From assembly GCA_963682025.1 (NCBI GenBank), contig OY821521.1, forward strand, positions 50,925,307-50,989,306: a stretch of 64,000 bases of DNA, in the 5' to 3' direction. Positions 54,701 to 64,000 of the stretch are shown here, piece after piece; position 1 is the stretch's first letter, and the number at the start of each line of letters is the position of its first letter. The notes under the pieces were generated by a model. The model was not told the DNA's origin and did not search any database. It saw only the letters and a list, made by a program, of their open reading frames with translations. The translations under genes and the position numbers were made by a program. The DNA comes from Cordilura impudica. Taxonomy: Eukaryota; Arthropoda; Insecta; Diptera; Scathophagidae.

Positions 54701-54949
54701 TAGGTACAGTGTACTCTCTCCTTACGGACACCTCTCTTAAACGGACACTTTTTCAGCACCAAAAAAATCCTTAGAATTTTTTTTAATTTTTCACTCTTGA
54801 GCGGACAACCCTCCCATAACATGACGCGGACAATTTTTGCCCACACCAAAGGGCATTTTAGTTCCCCATAACCGGACATCTTATAACACTGCAAAAAGAT
54901 ACGTTCACGATATTACACTGCGTCAATATGGCTGGAGAAAAGAACGTTT

Positions 54950-55611
54950 TTTGTTATTGAGAAAGCTGCAAAGCCTCGGGCGTTTCGCAACATTAATTTA
55001 AACAATTTACCAGTTACGTGGCGATCAAACAAAAAGGCTTGGATGACATCTGATTTGATGACTGATTTTCTGATAGAAAAATGCATCGTCGGGAACGGAA
55101 CGGTCTGCTATTTTTAGATAATGTGGCTTCTCATCCTCACGATCTCAAATTGAAAAAGTTATTTTTCTCCCATCAGCCCTTGGATCAAGGCGTTAAAAAA
55201 TTATTATTTTTAAAAAATATTTTATTGCAGATGGAAGATGCAAAATCTGCTTCGGATTTATTAAAATCAATAAATTTGTTAGATGTTGTTTATTGCATAC
55301 ACAAAATTGGGAGCAAGTGAGTCAACAGACAGTAAAAAATTGTTTCAGGAAAGCTGGTTTTGGAAAAAAAAATATCCCTGATGACGATAGCGGTTGGAAC
55401 GCAGAAGATGAGCTTCCACTATCAGCACTTACTCAGTTCACCAATGTTGTTAATCGAGTTCGGAGCCAAATCCAAGTTACAACGAAGACTATATCAATTT
55501 AGATAATGAAGTCTTTATCAATGATGAAGATGTGGAAAATATTAGTACTAAAATGTTAATTGCGTCTGAAGATGAACTAGAAAGTGAAATTGACGACAAG
55601 TTAACTTCTTA
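54950..55611 (+). pseudogene. pogo/Tigger-like transposase, broken
   Basis: Reads NLPVTWRSNKKAWMTSDLMT, shifts, then MHRRERNGLLFLDNVASHPH (catalytic LLFLDNA-SHP block). The region before SHQPLDQGVKKL is deleted where the family has the third acidic segment. INLLDVVYCIHKIGSK, a second shift, and QTVKNCFRKAGFGKKN (family W-x-x-V-x-x-x-T-I-x-NCFRKAGF region) follow. The acidic tail ends with a TAA at about 55611. The N-terminal DNA-binding domain is absent. Confidence 0.85.
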
Positions 55612-55632
55612 AGAAAGCAAAAGCTTTATATA

Positions 55633-56100
55633 TTTGGGGTTTCATGTCAAGTGCACCAACTTTTGAAACCGATGTCTTCCGATCGGGATGAAATTTGCAC
55701 CAAGGTTAGTCCTATTGGATAGTAGTTTAGACACAATTTTTCAATAAGATCGGTCCAGATCTCTCTGAGTTAGAGGGGATCAAAATTTGACATTTTGGCC
55801 AAACAGGTGTTTTTTCTCATCCATGTAACTTATTACCTATTGTTCTTAGAAAATTTTATCCCAAATAGTTTAGATAGCTATTTCTTCAATATTTCGGAAA
55901 AAAATACTTTAAAAAAAATTTTTTTTGTAGACTTTTTTTCTGCTAAATTAAAGCATTTTTTGCCTTTTTTTTTCAAAAAGGGCAGATCAGAGAGATCTGG
56001 ACCGATCTTATTGAAAAATAGTGTCTAAACTACTATCCAATAGGACTAACCTTGGTGCAAATTTCATCCCGATCGGAAGACATCGCATAACTTTGCATAA
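55633..56100. mobile_element. Inverted-repeat MITE nested in the Tigger-like element
   Basis: Arms of at least 95 bp: GATGTCTTCCGATCGGGATG, AAATTTGCACCAAGGTTAGT, CCTATTGGATAGTAGTTTAG, ATCGGTCCAGATCTCTCTGA and their inverse at 55985-56085. The left tip GGGTTTCATGTCAAGTGCACC resembles the tip of the large transposon at 48970, so it may be mobilised by the same enzyme. Interior T-rich, non-coding. Confidence 0.8.
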
Positions 56101-56794
56101 CTGTTTTGTTTTCACTTCTAAAAAAATGTTAATTGAAATTCTGTTTACATGCTTTGTCTAATATTTATATGTTCCTGTCTTGGCAATAAATCTAATTAGA
56201 TAAATATATTACAAATTATTATTTGCTCTTTTTGCACTTCTCTCATAAGCGGACACCTCTCATAAGCGGACAAATTTGTCAGCTCGCTTAAGAGAGAGTA
56301 CACTGTATTTAACTTTTAAATCATGATGTATCCATCTTGCAACAAACTGCTTTTTAAATAAAAAAAAAAACAAGAAAGAAAATTATAGTCAGCCTAGAGC
56401 GACTATACGATACCCTATACCATGCATTTAGAGACGCTTTCTCTTAGGTACTACTAATTGGATATAGAAAAAAGTATAGACCAAATTTAAGTGGCAATGT
56501 TATTAATTTTTTTTGTCTTCGGATGTGAAAAAGTTCATACCGGATGCTATATTTATACGGGTCCGATCCGGATCATAGTTAATAAAGTTCCTTCTTTTTT
56601 GCAAGAACATATACAAACTAAATTTGAGAAAAATCTGTGCAATATTTTTGTTTTTTGAGAGATTTAAGTGAAGATCGGGAAGCAGCTTCACATTTGGGGG
56701 CTATGACTAAGAATTGCCCTACAGGGTTTATTTTTTGACTACTGATTAATGGATGTAATGAACACACACAAAGTAAATTTGATCGAGAGCTATA

Positions 56795-56936
56795 TGTGAC
56801 CTTCTCCGAGAAAAGGGACCTAGTGTGTGAAAATTAAGTTTTGAGAAAAAAACGCATTTAAAGTTTCTACACCCTTTTAGGTACCAGAATCCACCGTTTT
56901 TGACACCCTAGGTCCCGTTTCTCGGAAAAGGTCACA
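56795..56936. mobile_element. MITE TGTGACCTTCTCCGAGAA family, copy 2
   Basis: Ends TGTGACCTTCTCCGAGAAAA and (inverse) TGTGACCTTTTCCGAGAAAC, with TA on both sides (56793-56794, 56937-56938). The body is nearly identical to 16915-17072, including ACGCATTTAAAGTTTCTACA. The host sequence CTATATGATAAT is interrupted precisely. Confidence 0.92.
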
Positions 56937-57091
56937 TATGATAATATGGATCTTATGGCAATTTATATCGATATCATAGGGGTCAATTGTAAGGGACTAG
57001 GGCTGAATAGGCACCGATTTTCATCAATTTCAATAGAATTCATCCTATAGTCGGCAAAATTTTAAAAATTTCTTAAACATATAAATCGGTA

Positions 57092-58238
57092 TCTATAATA
57101 TTAATAGGCTAGGCGATTTCTTGTGACTGATGTTTTGTTCTACCGTTTTATCCCAATTTTGACCAAACGTATGTTATTTGAATGGTATTTCTTTTTAGCC
57201 GTTTTGCAGATTTACAGATTTTTAAATTTTTTCCTTTATTTTGAGTAAATTGCATTTAAAGTTGCTACTAACGCATACATAAAATTATACAATGCTATGT
57301 GTGTGTTTATTAAATTTGTTAATTTGTTTGTAATAAAATGAGTTTGTTTTTATACCCTATACCACTATGTGGTTTGGGTATAATGACTTTGTACTGCTGT
57401 TTGTAACTACCAAAAATATTTGACCTAGACCCATCTTTTATTATACCGATCGAATCAGAATCACTAACTGATTCGATTTAACGATGTCCTTGCGTCCGTC
57501 TGTGTGTCCATGTAAACCTTGTAATAAAACTGAATATATTTTGATGAAATTTGGTATATAAGCTTTTATCGGCCATAGGATGAGCGCTATTGAAATTGGT
57601 GTGAATCGGTCCATGTTCAGACCTAGCCCCCATACAAATGACCCCTATGAAATCGACATAAATTGCCATAAGATCCAAATTGTCATATAGACTTTACTCA
57701 AATTGGGTTTGTATGCATTTATTACATCCATTAATGAGTAGTCAAAAAATTATCCCTATGGAACAACTCTTAGTCATAGGCCCCATATAGAGCTGCTTCC
57801 CGATCTTCACTTAAATCTATCAAAAAACAAAAATATTGCACTGATTCTTCTCAAATTTTGTTTGTATATATTTTTGCAAAACACAAGAGACTTTACCAAA
57901 CATAGTCAGGATCGGTCCATTTTTGGGCCTAGTCCTCATACAGATATAGCATCCGATATGAACTTTTTCATATCCGCAGCCAAAACAAATTAATAAAAAT
58001 CCCACTCAAATTTGGTTTATGCTTATTTTCTATGTCCAGTTAGTTGGGCCTATGAGATAGGATTTCTAAACGCATGGTATAGGTATCTTATAGTCGGTCC
58101 GACTATAATTTTCTTACCTGTTTGTGTTGATTTGTGAATTGGCTATAATTGAATATCATACTTTTAAGGTCTTTATTTAATGAAAAAATAAAATTTCCTA
58201 GAATTTGCGCATGAGTTTCGAGGGCTGGAATCTGCTAG
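57092..58238 (+). mobile_element. Helitron containing a helentron
   Basis: A-TCTATAATATTAATAGGC to TCTGCTAG-T. The 3' palindrome is decayed (GCGCATGAGTTTCGAGG). Its own sequence is interrupted at GAGTTTGTTTT (57350) and resumes TGTGTTGATTTGTGAATTGG (58124). The empty site is known from the flanking helentron, so this insertion is exactly between A and T with no target duplication. Confidence 0.93.
57351..58123 (+). mobile_element. Helentron/DINE-1-like element, innermost of a nest
   Basis: TATACCCTATACCACTATG to CTATAATTTTCTTACCTG. The 3' palindrome is shortened to TAGTCGGTCCGACTA by loss of its centre, and the subterminal repeat is TGGTATAGGTATC. The microsatellite is reduced to a single GTCCGTC. 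Confidence 0.9.
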
Positions 58239-58309
58239 TAATAAAAGATGGGTTTAGGTCAAATATTTTTGGTAGTTACAAACATCAGCACAAACTCATT
58301 ATACGATGA

Positions 58310-58935
58310 CCAATCAATAGAATTTGTTTAACGCATCTTTACGAGAGTCGATCAATATAAACGAAAAATTCGAGATGGTAAGAAAAATGGGAGCTACGTT
58401 TACTTATAATTAGCCATACAGGTTATCGTGTGTCAACTTCAAAGGAGTGTTTGTCGTTGTTTTACTGCAATAAGATTTTTCGCCGTTTTAATTACCTTTA
58501 GAATCTTTATTTTTTTAAGCCTAGTTATGCGCAGCCGAGTGGCTTGTCTGCAGATTCTAATTTGGCTAGTTTTTTTTGCAGCGACAGACCAAAGCCTCTG
58601 GTGGGAATCGAACCCATGACCCCCGCATGTTTGGCGAACACGCTACCTATTCACCTACCGGGGCGAAAAACAATAGACGGTGATTTAAAAAAAAACTACA
58701 AAATTTGCCCAGGAAAACATTGTTTTGCATAGAGACAATGCACGGTTGCACACGTCTGTAGTCGCCATTACAAAATTCCATGGAGTGGTCGAGGAATTGG
58801 TACTTATTCCATATTCTACGGATTTAGCCCCCAGTTACAATTTTATATTTCTAAACCTAACGAAACGATAGCTCGGCGGAAGGAGATTTAGCTCCAACAA
58901 CGAAATCATTAATCAAACATAAATGCCTATATTGA
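58310..58935 (+). pseudogene. Mariner transposase relic with SINE insertion
   Basis: KFEMVRKMGATFTY before the SINE, then NDARLHTSVVAITKFH-like text (FCIETMHGC in one frame), HGVVEELVLIPYSTDLAPSY, NFIFLNL and RFSSNNEI after it: the catalytic HQDNAR-H and YSPDLAPSDY regions of mariner. A further mariner C-terminal fragment (LLPRSPYSPYLV) follows at 58985-59150. All frames are broken. Confidence 0.75.
58490..58665 (-). mobile_element. tRNA-derived SINE
   Basis: In minus orientation the element starts GCCCCGGTAGGTGAATAGG (A-box region) and has a perfect B box GGTTCGATTCC at about 58603-58614, spaced as in a tRNA. An anticodon-arm-like GCGTG/CATGC stem lies between. After the tRNA-like ~72 bases comes an unrelated body and an A-rich end (AAAAAAATAAAG). 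The acceptor stem pairs imperfectly, so this is a SINE head, not a functional tRNA. It interrupts a mariner relic. Confidence 0.8.
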
Positions 58936-59194
58936 GGACCTTGAGAAATTCTATTAAACGTTGAACAAAGATATGACAAGATTCCGTGAAGTGGACAACG
59001 AATTGCTACCTCGTTCGCCATATTCTCCGTATTTAGTAGTTCTAGCGACTAGCTTTTATTTCCAAGCCTAAAGAAATTATGGACCGGCGGAAAGAGATTT
59101 AGCTCCAAATCATTAATCAAATAAATGACAATTTTGAGGACCTTGATAAAAGTTACGGCCCTCATATTCATCTTTCTTCCAAATGTATGTATTT

Positions 59195-59310
59195 CAGAAG
59201 ACATCAATTTATTTTCAGAAAAATCCATTGTATTTCCGAAAATATCAATTGATTTTCAGAAAGTATCAATTGTATTTCAGATAACGTCAATTGATTTTCA
59301 GAAATAATCT
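59195..59310. repeat. ~22-bp degenerate repeat (ATCAATTGATTTTCAGAAA)
   Basis: About six tandem units of TATCAATTGATTTTCAGAAA or variants (TTTATTTTCAGAAAAATCC, TATTTCCGAAAATATC) lie here. More single units are at 59535-59592 and 60553-60640, on both sides of the helentron copy at 59747. That copy therefore inserted into or next to a larger repeat domain. Confidence 0.7.
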
Positions 59311-59339
59311 TATGTTTTTTAAAATTCTTTCGTGGGTCA

Positions 59340-59515
59340 ATCCCATTCCCCCTTATCCAATTGATCTGAAAATCGGCCCATAGTCTTGTTGTGAAAAAAG
59401 ATAAATTTTGGGGTAGTCACGCACAGTCACGGAGTGTTCTAAATGTCATTTCCCCTCATTCCATCCGTCTGAAACTTGGTCCAAACACTCATATGCATAA
59501 GGAAAGAAAGAGTTT
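59340..59515 (-). repeat. Diverged inverted copy of the 115-bp repeat
   Basis: Contains CCCTTATCCAATTGATCTGA, AATCGGCCCATAGTCTTGTT, GGGTAGTCACGCACAGTCACGG and CATTTCCCCTCATTCCATCC, the inverse of the units at 33700-34262, ending in the same AAAGAGTTTTAATAAAAACTC. Confidence 0.7.
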
Positions 59516-59746
59516 TAATAAAAACTCAAATCAAATGTATTTCAGAAAGTATCAATTTAATTTCAGAAATTATTAAATGAATTTCAGAAAAATAATCAGA
59601 ACGCTACACAACAACAACATTTTTCTTAAGTATTACATTACATCTGTAGCATTTCTCGTAAACTATGAACATATTTTTTCCAAATCATGTTATCAAAATC
59701 GGGTGCCAAGATGCAGGCAAAACTTAATATCCGATTCCGGTCCTTA

Positions 59747-60543
59747 TTATACCCTATACCACTATGTGGTTTGGGTATAATGACTTTGTGCTGCTGTTTG
59801 TAACTACCAAAAATATTTGACCTAGACCCATCTTTTATTATACATATCGAATCAGAATCACTAACTGATTCGATTTAACGATATCCGTCCGTCCGTCTGT
59901 GTGTCCATGTAAACCTTGTAATCAAACTGCAGGTCGCAAATATGAGTATATTTTGATGAAATTTGGTATATGAGCTTTTATCGGCCATAGGATAAACGCT
60001 ATTGAAATTGGTGAGAATCGGTCCATGTTGAGAGCTAGCCCCCATAGAAATTACCCCTATGAAATCGACATAAATTGCCATAAGATCCAAATTGTCATAT
60101 AGATCTTACTCAAATTTGGTTTGTATGCGTTTATTACATCCATTAATGAATAGTACAAAAATTATCCCTATGGGGCAACTCTTAGTCGTAGGGCCCATAT
60201 AGAGCTGCTTCCCGATCTTCACTTAAATCTATCAAAAAAACAAAAATATTGCAATGATTCTTCTCAAATTTTGTTTGTATATATTTTTGCAAAATACAAG
60301 AGACTTTACCAAACATAGTCAGGATCGGTCCATTTTTGTGCCTAGTCCCCATATAGATATAGCATCCGATATGAACTTTTTCATATCTGCAGCCAAAAAA
60401 AAATTAATAAAAATCCCACTCAAATTTGGTTTATGCTTATTTTCTATGTCCAGTTAGTTGGGCCTATGAGATAGGGTCTCTAAACGCATAGTATAGGGTA
60501 TCATATAGTCGGTCTAGACCGACTATAATTTTCTTACTTGTTT
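59747..60543 (+). mobile_element. Helentron/DINE-1-like element, full-length copy
   Basis: TATACCCTATACCACTATG to palindrome TAGTCGGTCTAGACCGACTA and ATTTTCTTACTTGTT. The microsatellite is GTCCGTCCGTCTGTG at about 59885, and the subterminal repeat is TAGTATAGGGTATC (one change). All internal blocks are present. With 12547 and 45006, one of the three best copies. Confidence 0.92.
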
Positions 60544-60649
60544 TTATATTGTAGCTGATTTCTGAAAAACATTGGATACTTGCGGAAATGCATTTGATTA
60601 TTTTTCAAAATCAGTTGATGTTTTCTGAAATACAATTGTAAACGGTGTA

Positions 60650-61275
60650 TTTCTGTATGGAAGTTTTGATTTTGTCTTGTCGTTCCAATTGTGACTGGTG
60701 GTTATTTAGCAATCACTCTTTAATGATCTTAATCGAATTCGTTCTTCTGTGTAATAAATTGCACATGCATGGCACCAATTTTTTTTTTATAAGTTGTAGA
60801 TTAACAATTTTGTTTATTTTTTGTTTTATTATTTCATCTTCTTCTTAATGAAAACCGTCACTTATGCACCATCTACAGATAATTATGGGATATCAACAAC
60901 AGCAACGACAACAAAAATTAAGAGAAGTGTGTACAATATAATACAATAACAACAAAATAAAAACAACAAAAAAAAAGTGAGCAGTAAGTAGTAACATCTG
61001 ATAACTAGATGGCAACGGACAGGTCAGCACAGACAGACAAGAGGTTTCAAATGAAGAAGTAAGTGTACAACTATTTTTGGAAAAATTATAAAATTGAGGA
61101 TCGTTTATATAATGCAGGTGATAGTTAAAGCAACTACGAACCAACCAGTACTTTTTGAAAAACTTCATACTACCTCAATAACAATAAGAAGACAGTGAGA
61201 AGAAGCACCATTTGTAGCATAATAAGTTGTTTTAGTAACCACACAACAAACGAAGGAAAAATACAACAAAATATT
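60650..61275. other. No gene seen
   Basis: A/T-rich with (CAA)n-like tracts near 60895-60975. No supported frame or family. Confidence 0.45.
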
Positions 61276-61280
61276 TGTTT

Positions 61281-61650
61281 TTATACCCTGTACTACTCTG
61301 TGTGGTGAGGGTATAATTTGGCTGTGTTGATGTTTGTAACTATCAAAAATACTTGTCCCAGACCAATCTTTTATTATAACTATCGACACTGAAGTGATAA
61401 ATCAATGTCCGTCCATCTGTCTCTCCGTCAGTGCGTCCATGTGGTCTTGTACGCGACTTACAAATCCAAAATGGGAATATATTTTAATGAAATTTGTTAT
61501 GTCGGCTATTGAAATTGGTGGATATTCAGACTTACGAAATTTATGATTACGGCAATCTCGCTTATATGCGATTTATGTTTATCATCCAGTATGTTAAGAC
61601 CAAAACTCATGGTATAGGGTATCGTAAAGTTGGCCTAGTCTTTTTACTTA
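61281..61650 (+). mobile_element. Helentron/DINE-1-like element, internally deleted
   Basis: TATACCCTGTACTACTCTGTG, GAGGGTATAATTTGGCTGTG, microsatellite GTCCGTCCATCTGTCTCTCC, then a ~400-bp shorter interior. The end is TGGTATAGGGTATCGTAAAG and TTTTTACTTATTG; the terminal palindrome is destroyed. Confidence 0.75.
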
Positions 61651-61654
61651 TTGT

Positions 61655-62220
61655 TTTTGATTCATGTTTTTTTTAGAAAGGAGGAAGTTTAATTTTTATA
61701 TGGACAAACATAAATTATATTCCTTGAATTTAGTTTTTTGTTTAAACATTTTGAAATGAAAATTGTAAAACAAAAGTTATTATAATTAAATAAGAAATAG
61801 GGTTAAGCTGTTTTTTTTTTTTTTTTAATAAAAATATATTTTAATGTGTATTATTAATATTGGTTATATAAGAGGAAATTCAGAAACTTTGATTTCCTTA
61901 CATTGCTGGCATTCACGAATGACAGCCTTGTAAATAAAGAGCTGGATATAATTTTAGGATTTTGGCGCCCGAGCCGGTTTTGAATATCATACAAAAATTT
62001 TACTTTTTTTAGAATCAACTAATCAAAAAACTTTCATTTAATGAAAGAATTTATTGATAAAATAATAAAGAGTTTCGTTATAAATTTAATTTTATAAATT
62101 AAAAAAACAATCTTTTTAACCTTTTCATTCATTCATTTCATTTTTTTGAAGCAAAAAATTTACTAATATTATAAAAATATTAATTTTCATAAGTAATATA
62201 TTGTAGTTCGCCAAGTGTAG
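61655..62220. other. No gene seen
   Basis: AT-rich with poly-T at 61812-61826; nothing supported. Confidence 0.45.
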
Positions 62221-62224
62221 CTAA

Positions 62225-62610
62225 CGTTGACATCCATAAAGGAGGGATGCTGTACGGTATTCGTTGGGGCAAGCACGGTATTTGACGAATGACGGAAAAT
62301 GGTGATCTCTTCCGCGAAACATGCGCCACTAACAAGTTGATTATTGATGACCCTATTTCCAAATAAGAAAATACATCAAATAACCTGGGCATCGAACGAC
62401 AAAGTTACAGACAAGTAAATTGATCATATTGCGATAACTAAAATGTGGAAGCAGTCATTGCTCGATGTACGGAATAGAAGGGGAGCTGAAATTGTCAGCG
62501 ATCATCATCTTGTAGTTGGAGAAATTCAACTTAAGATATGCGCATATATAATGAGGGAACTGAAACGGCGAATAAGATTTAATACTGGGAGAATTAAAAC
62601 AGAATAAAAA
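62225..62610 (+). pseudogene. LINE endonuclease fragment
   Basis: With frameshifts the plus strand reads TENGDLFRETCATNKLIIDD, PNKKIHQITWASNDKVTDK, then IDHIAITKMWKQSLLDVRNR and RGAEIVSDHHLVVGEIQLKI. These are the final motifs (ID-H and SDHH-V) of the apurinic-type endonuclease at the N-terminus of non-LTR retrotransposon polyproteins. The catalytic SDHH is intact, but stops precede it and no reverse transcriptase follows. The clade cannot be decided. Confidence 0.8.
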
Positions 62611-62725
62611 CAGATAATATATATTATACAATGTCTCAAATCCCGACACATATTGGAAACGAGTAAGCAATGCTTTCCTAGAGTCCGCAAAAATTGTCTG
62701 GTAATCCAATTAAAAGCATCAAACC

Positions 62726-63061
62726 GTGGATAACAAAACATGCCAGAACTCGACAAAAAAAAAAAAACTTAGACGACCTTCAAAAGCAATAGAATATCAC
62801 AAACCGGAAGCTAAAACGAAGTGCCCGAAATGCCAGAAGAAAATTGACAAAAAATCTAACAGGCCAAAAGTATGCATAAGTGTTTGGAAGATCACTACCA
62901 AAATGTCTGGAATTGCGCTAACGCATACTTATCACAACAGGTTTGGAAAATTAAATTGTGCTATATTTTACGATGACTTACCCTTATATGCTCCTAGGGT
63001 TAAAATGATCCAAAATTCAGCAGTATTTGCAAAATATTTGAATTTTAAGGGTTTCATCTAG
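62726..63061 (+). other. Unrecognised 111-codon frame
   Basis: A Lys-rich frame (KKKKLRRPSKAIEYHKPEAK) with a CPKCQKK motif, directly downstream of the LINE fragment and ending at a Helitron. CPKCQKK could be half of a zinc ribbon, but there is no second Cys pair. I see no family and regard it as probably non-coding or mobile-element debris. Confidence 0.25.
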
Positions 63062-63078
63062 TTTAGGAGAACAATTAA

Positions 63079-63456
63079 TCTATAATATTAATAGGCTAGG
63101 CGATTTCTTGTGACCGATGTTTTGTTCTACCGTTTTATTCCGATTTTGACCAAACGTATATTATTTGAAAGGTATTTCTTTTTAGCCATTTTGCAGATTT
63201 ACAGATTTTAACATTTGTTCCCTTATTTTGAGTAAATTGCATTTAAAATTGCTACTAACACATACATAAAATTATACAGTGCTATGTGTGTGTTTTTTAA
63301 ATTTATTAATACGCTTGTAATAAAAATAAGTTTGTTCTTTTGTGTTGATTTGTGAGTTGGCTATAATTGATTAGCATACCTTTTGGGTCTTTATTTAATG
63401 AAAAAATAAAATTTCCTAGAATTTGCACTCGAATTTCGAGGGCTGGGATCTGCTAG
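63079..63456 (+). mobile_element. Non-autonomous Helitron, well preserved
   Basis: A-TCTATAATATTAATAGGC, TTCTTGTGACCGATGTTTTG, TAGCCATTTTGCAGATTTAC, GCTACTAACACATACATAAA, GGCTATAATTGATTAGCATA, GCACTCGAATTTCGAGGG, TCTGCTAG-T. A complete 378-bp copy, useful as the family reference together with 36138 and 42130. Confidence 0.93.
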
Positions 63457-63829
63457 TTTATTTAAATACGCCAAAATTCATAGTTTGGCCTCGGTAAGGA
63501 ATGGGTGAACGTTGTTTGATTTATTCCAAATTTTTAACATAGAAGACTTGCACATTTGGTTATTATATTTTAGGCGTCACATCCAAAAATTCAACAGCAC
63601 TTACAAAATATTTGTTTTTTTGAACGAATTGTCCTTTATTAGCTTGGGGTCATATGAGACCCCAAGTCCAAAAGGGTTAATGGGGTCATATTAATTTTTT
63701 CTGAAACCCTAGGCTATTAAGACAAAATATAACATTTCAAAGTAGAAAACTGATAAATTTTTGATTCAAAGTATTTAGAAAGAGTACATTTACTGAATAT
63801 TTCACAAAAAACTAATTTTTCTCGAAATC

Positions 63830-64000
63830 TGCAAAAAAAAAAATTCCTTGTAAAAAAAATTCTGCCAGAGGAATTTACTTAAAAATTCACACAGTTAATC
63901 TCTAACATATATTTTACAAAACTTTGAAGTGCCAGATCCATTTTTTGAAATTTTGTTTAAGAAAATTTTGTAAAACTTAGAAAAAGAATTTTATCAAAAA
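63830..64000 (-). mobile_element. Interior fragment of the hAT-type MITE family
   Basis: ATTCTGCCAGAGGAATTTAC, TTCACACAGTTAATCTCTAA, CATATATTTTACAAAA and GCCAGATCCATTTTTTGAAA are the inverse of 44140-44260 inside the element at 43664-44400. It reaches the window edge, so the rest of the copy lies outside. Confidence 0.75.

Larger units (their letters stand above)
54707..56305 (+). mobile_element. pogo/Tigger-like transposon with TA duplication
   Basis: The ends CAGTGTACTCTCTCCTTACG and (reverse complement of the right end) CAGTGTACTCTCTCTTAAGC are inverted. Both are followed by subterminal repeats of the CTCTTAAGCGGACA type (CTCTCTTAAACGGACAC, CTCTTGAGCGGACAA, CTCTCATAAGCGGACAC). TA flanks both sides (54705-54706, 56306-56307). 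Repeated CGGACA words near the ends are a hallmark of pogo/Tigger elements. Inside are a broken transposase and a nested MITE. Confidence 0.9.
56370..58304 (-). mobile_element. Helentron/DINE-1-like element with two insertions
   Basis: Minus orientation from ACAAGAAAGAAAATTATAG and ATACCCTATACCATGC. The internal order is normal until 56794 (MITE), resumes at 56937, and runs on to ATAAATCGGTA at 57091. It then resumes at 58239 with TAATAAAAGATGGGTTTAGG and CAAACTCATTATAC. Only the microsatellite region (decayed before the Helitron) and the last 5' bases are missing. The join CGGTA/TAATAAAAG is exactly the family sequence. Confidence 0.88.

Noticed and set aside
58560..58664. Functional tRNA gene on the minus strand
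   Set aside because: The B box is perfect, but the acceptor stem mismatches, the anticodon loop is oversized and an unrelated body follows, so it is a SINE head.

Overview
This window is AT-rich nuclear DNA of a higher fly. The evidence is one large poly-glutamine gene of dipteran type, GT-AG splice signals with a CTAAT branch site, DINE-1/mini-me-like elements carrying GTCY microsatellites, and many mariner and Tc1 relics. A calyptrate fly such as a blow fly or house fly relative fits best, but the species cannot be read from the sequence. No bacterial genes, rRNA genes or CRISPR arrays are present.

The only convincing host gene lies at about 19.5-21.9 kb on the + strand. It is a TENT5/FAM46 nucleotidyltransferase (non-canonical poly(A) polymerase) with a long Gln/His-rich tail. 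Its exon begins at a clear 3' splice site, so the repeat-filled DNA upstream (1-19.5 kb) is probably intron. The frame stops at a TGA and then stays open in the same frame for 182 more codons, ending in a non-repetitive acidic/aromatic segment. This is a candidate stop-codon readthrough, with a weak possible retained intron as the alternative. The next 5 kb is AT-rich and built of decayed tandem repeats; some of it is probably 3' UTR.

The rest is a transposon graveyard. (1) Short non-autonomous Helitrons start TCTATAATATTAATAGGC and end with a palindrome plus CTAG; several sit exactly between A and T. (2) Longer helentron/DINE-1-like elements run from TATACCCTATACCA to a subterminal inverted copy of it, then a perfect 20-bp palindrome, with a GTCC microsatellite inside; about 13 copies are visible. 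(3) Tc1 and mariner pseudogenes are present, including one Tc1-like gene split by a Helitron and by a MITE that itself carries a smaller MITE. (4) A 1.6-kb pogo/Tigger-like element and several MITEs and foldbacks have readable target duplications. (5) There is a tRNA-derived SINE and a LINE endonuclease relic.

The most substantial mobile element is at about 48.97-52.44 kb. It has inverted repeats of more than 400 bp around a nearly intact two-frame gene of about 680 codons, with a Cys-rich N-terminus and an RNase-H-like DDE core. I do not recognise its superfamily with confidence.

The insertions nest several levels deep. For example, a helentron at 56.4-58.3 kb contains both a MITE and a Helitron, and that Helitron contains a second helentron. 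The host sequence rejoins at each level, which gives an internal relative chronology for the families.
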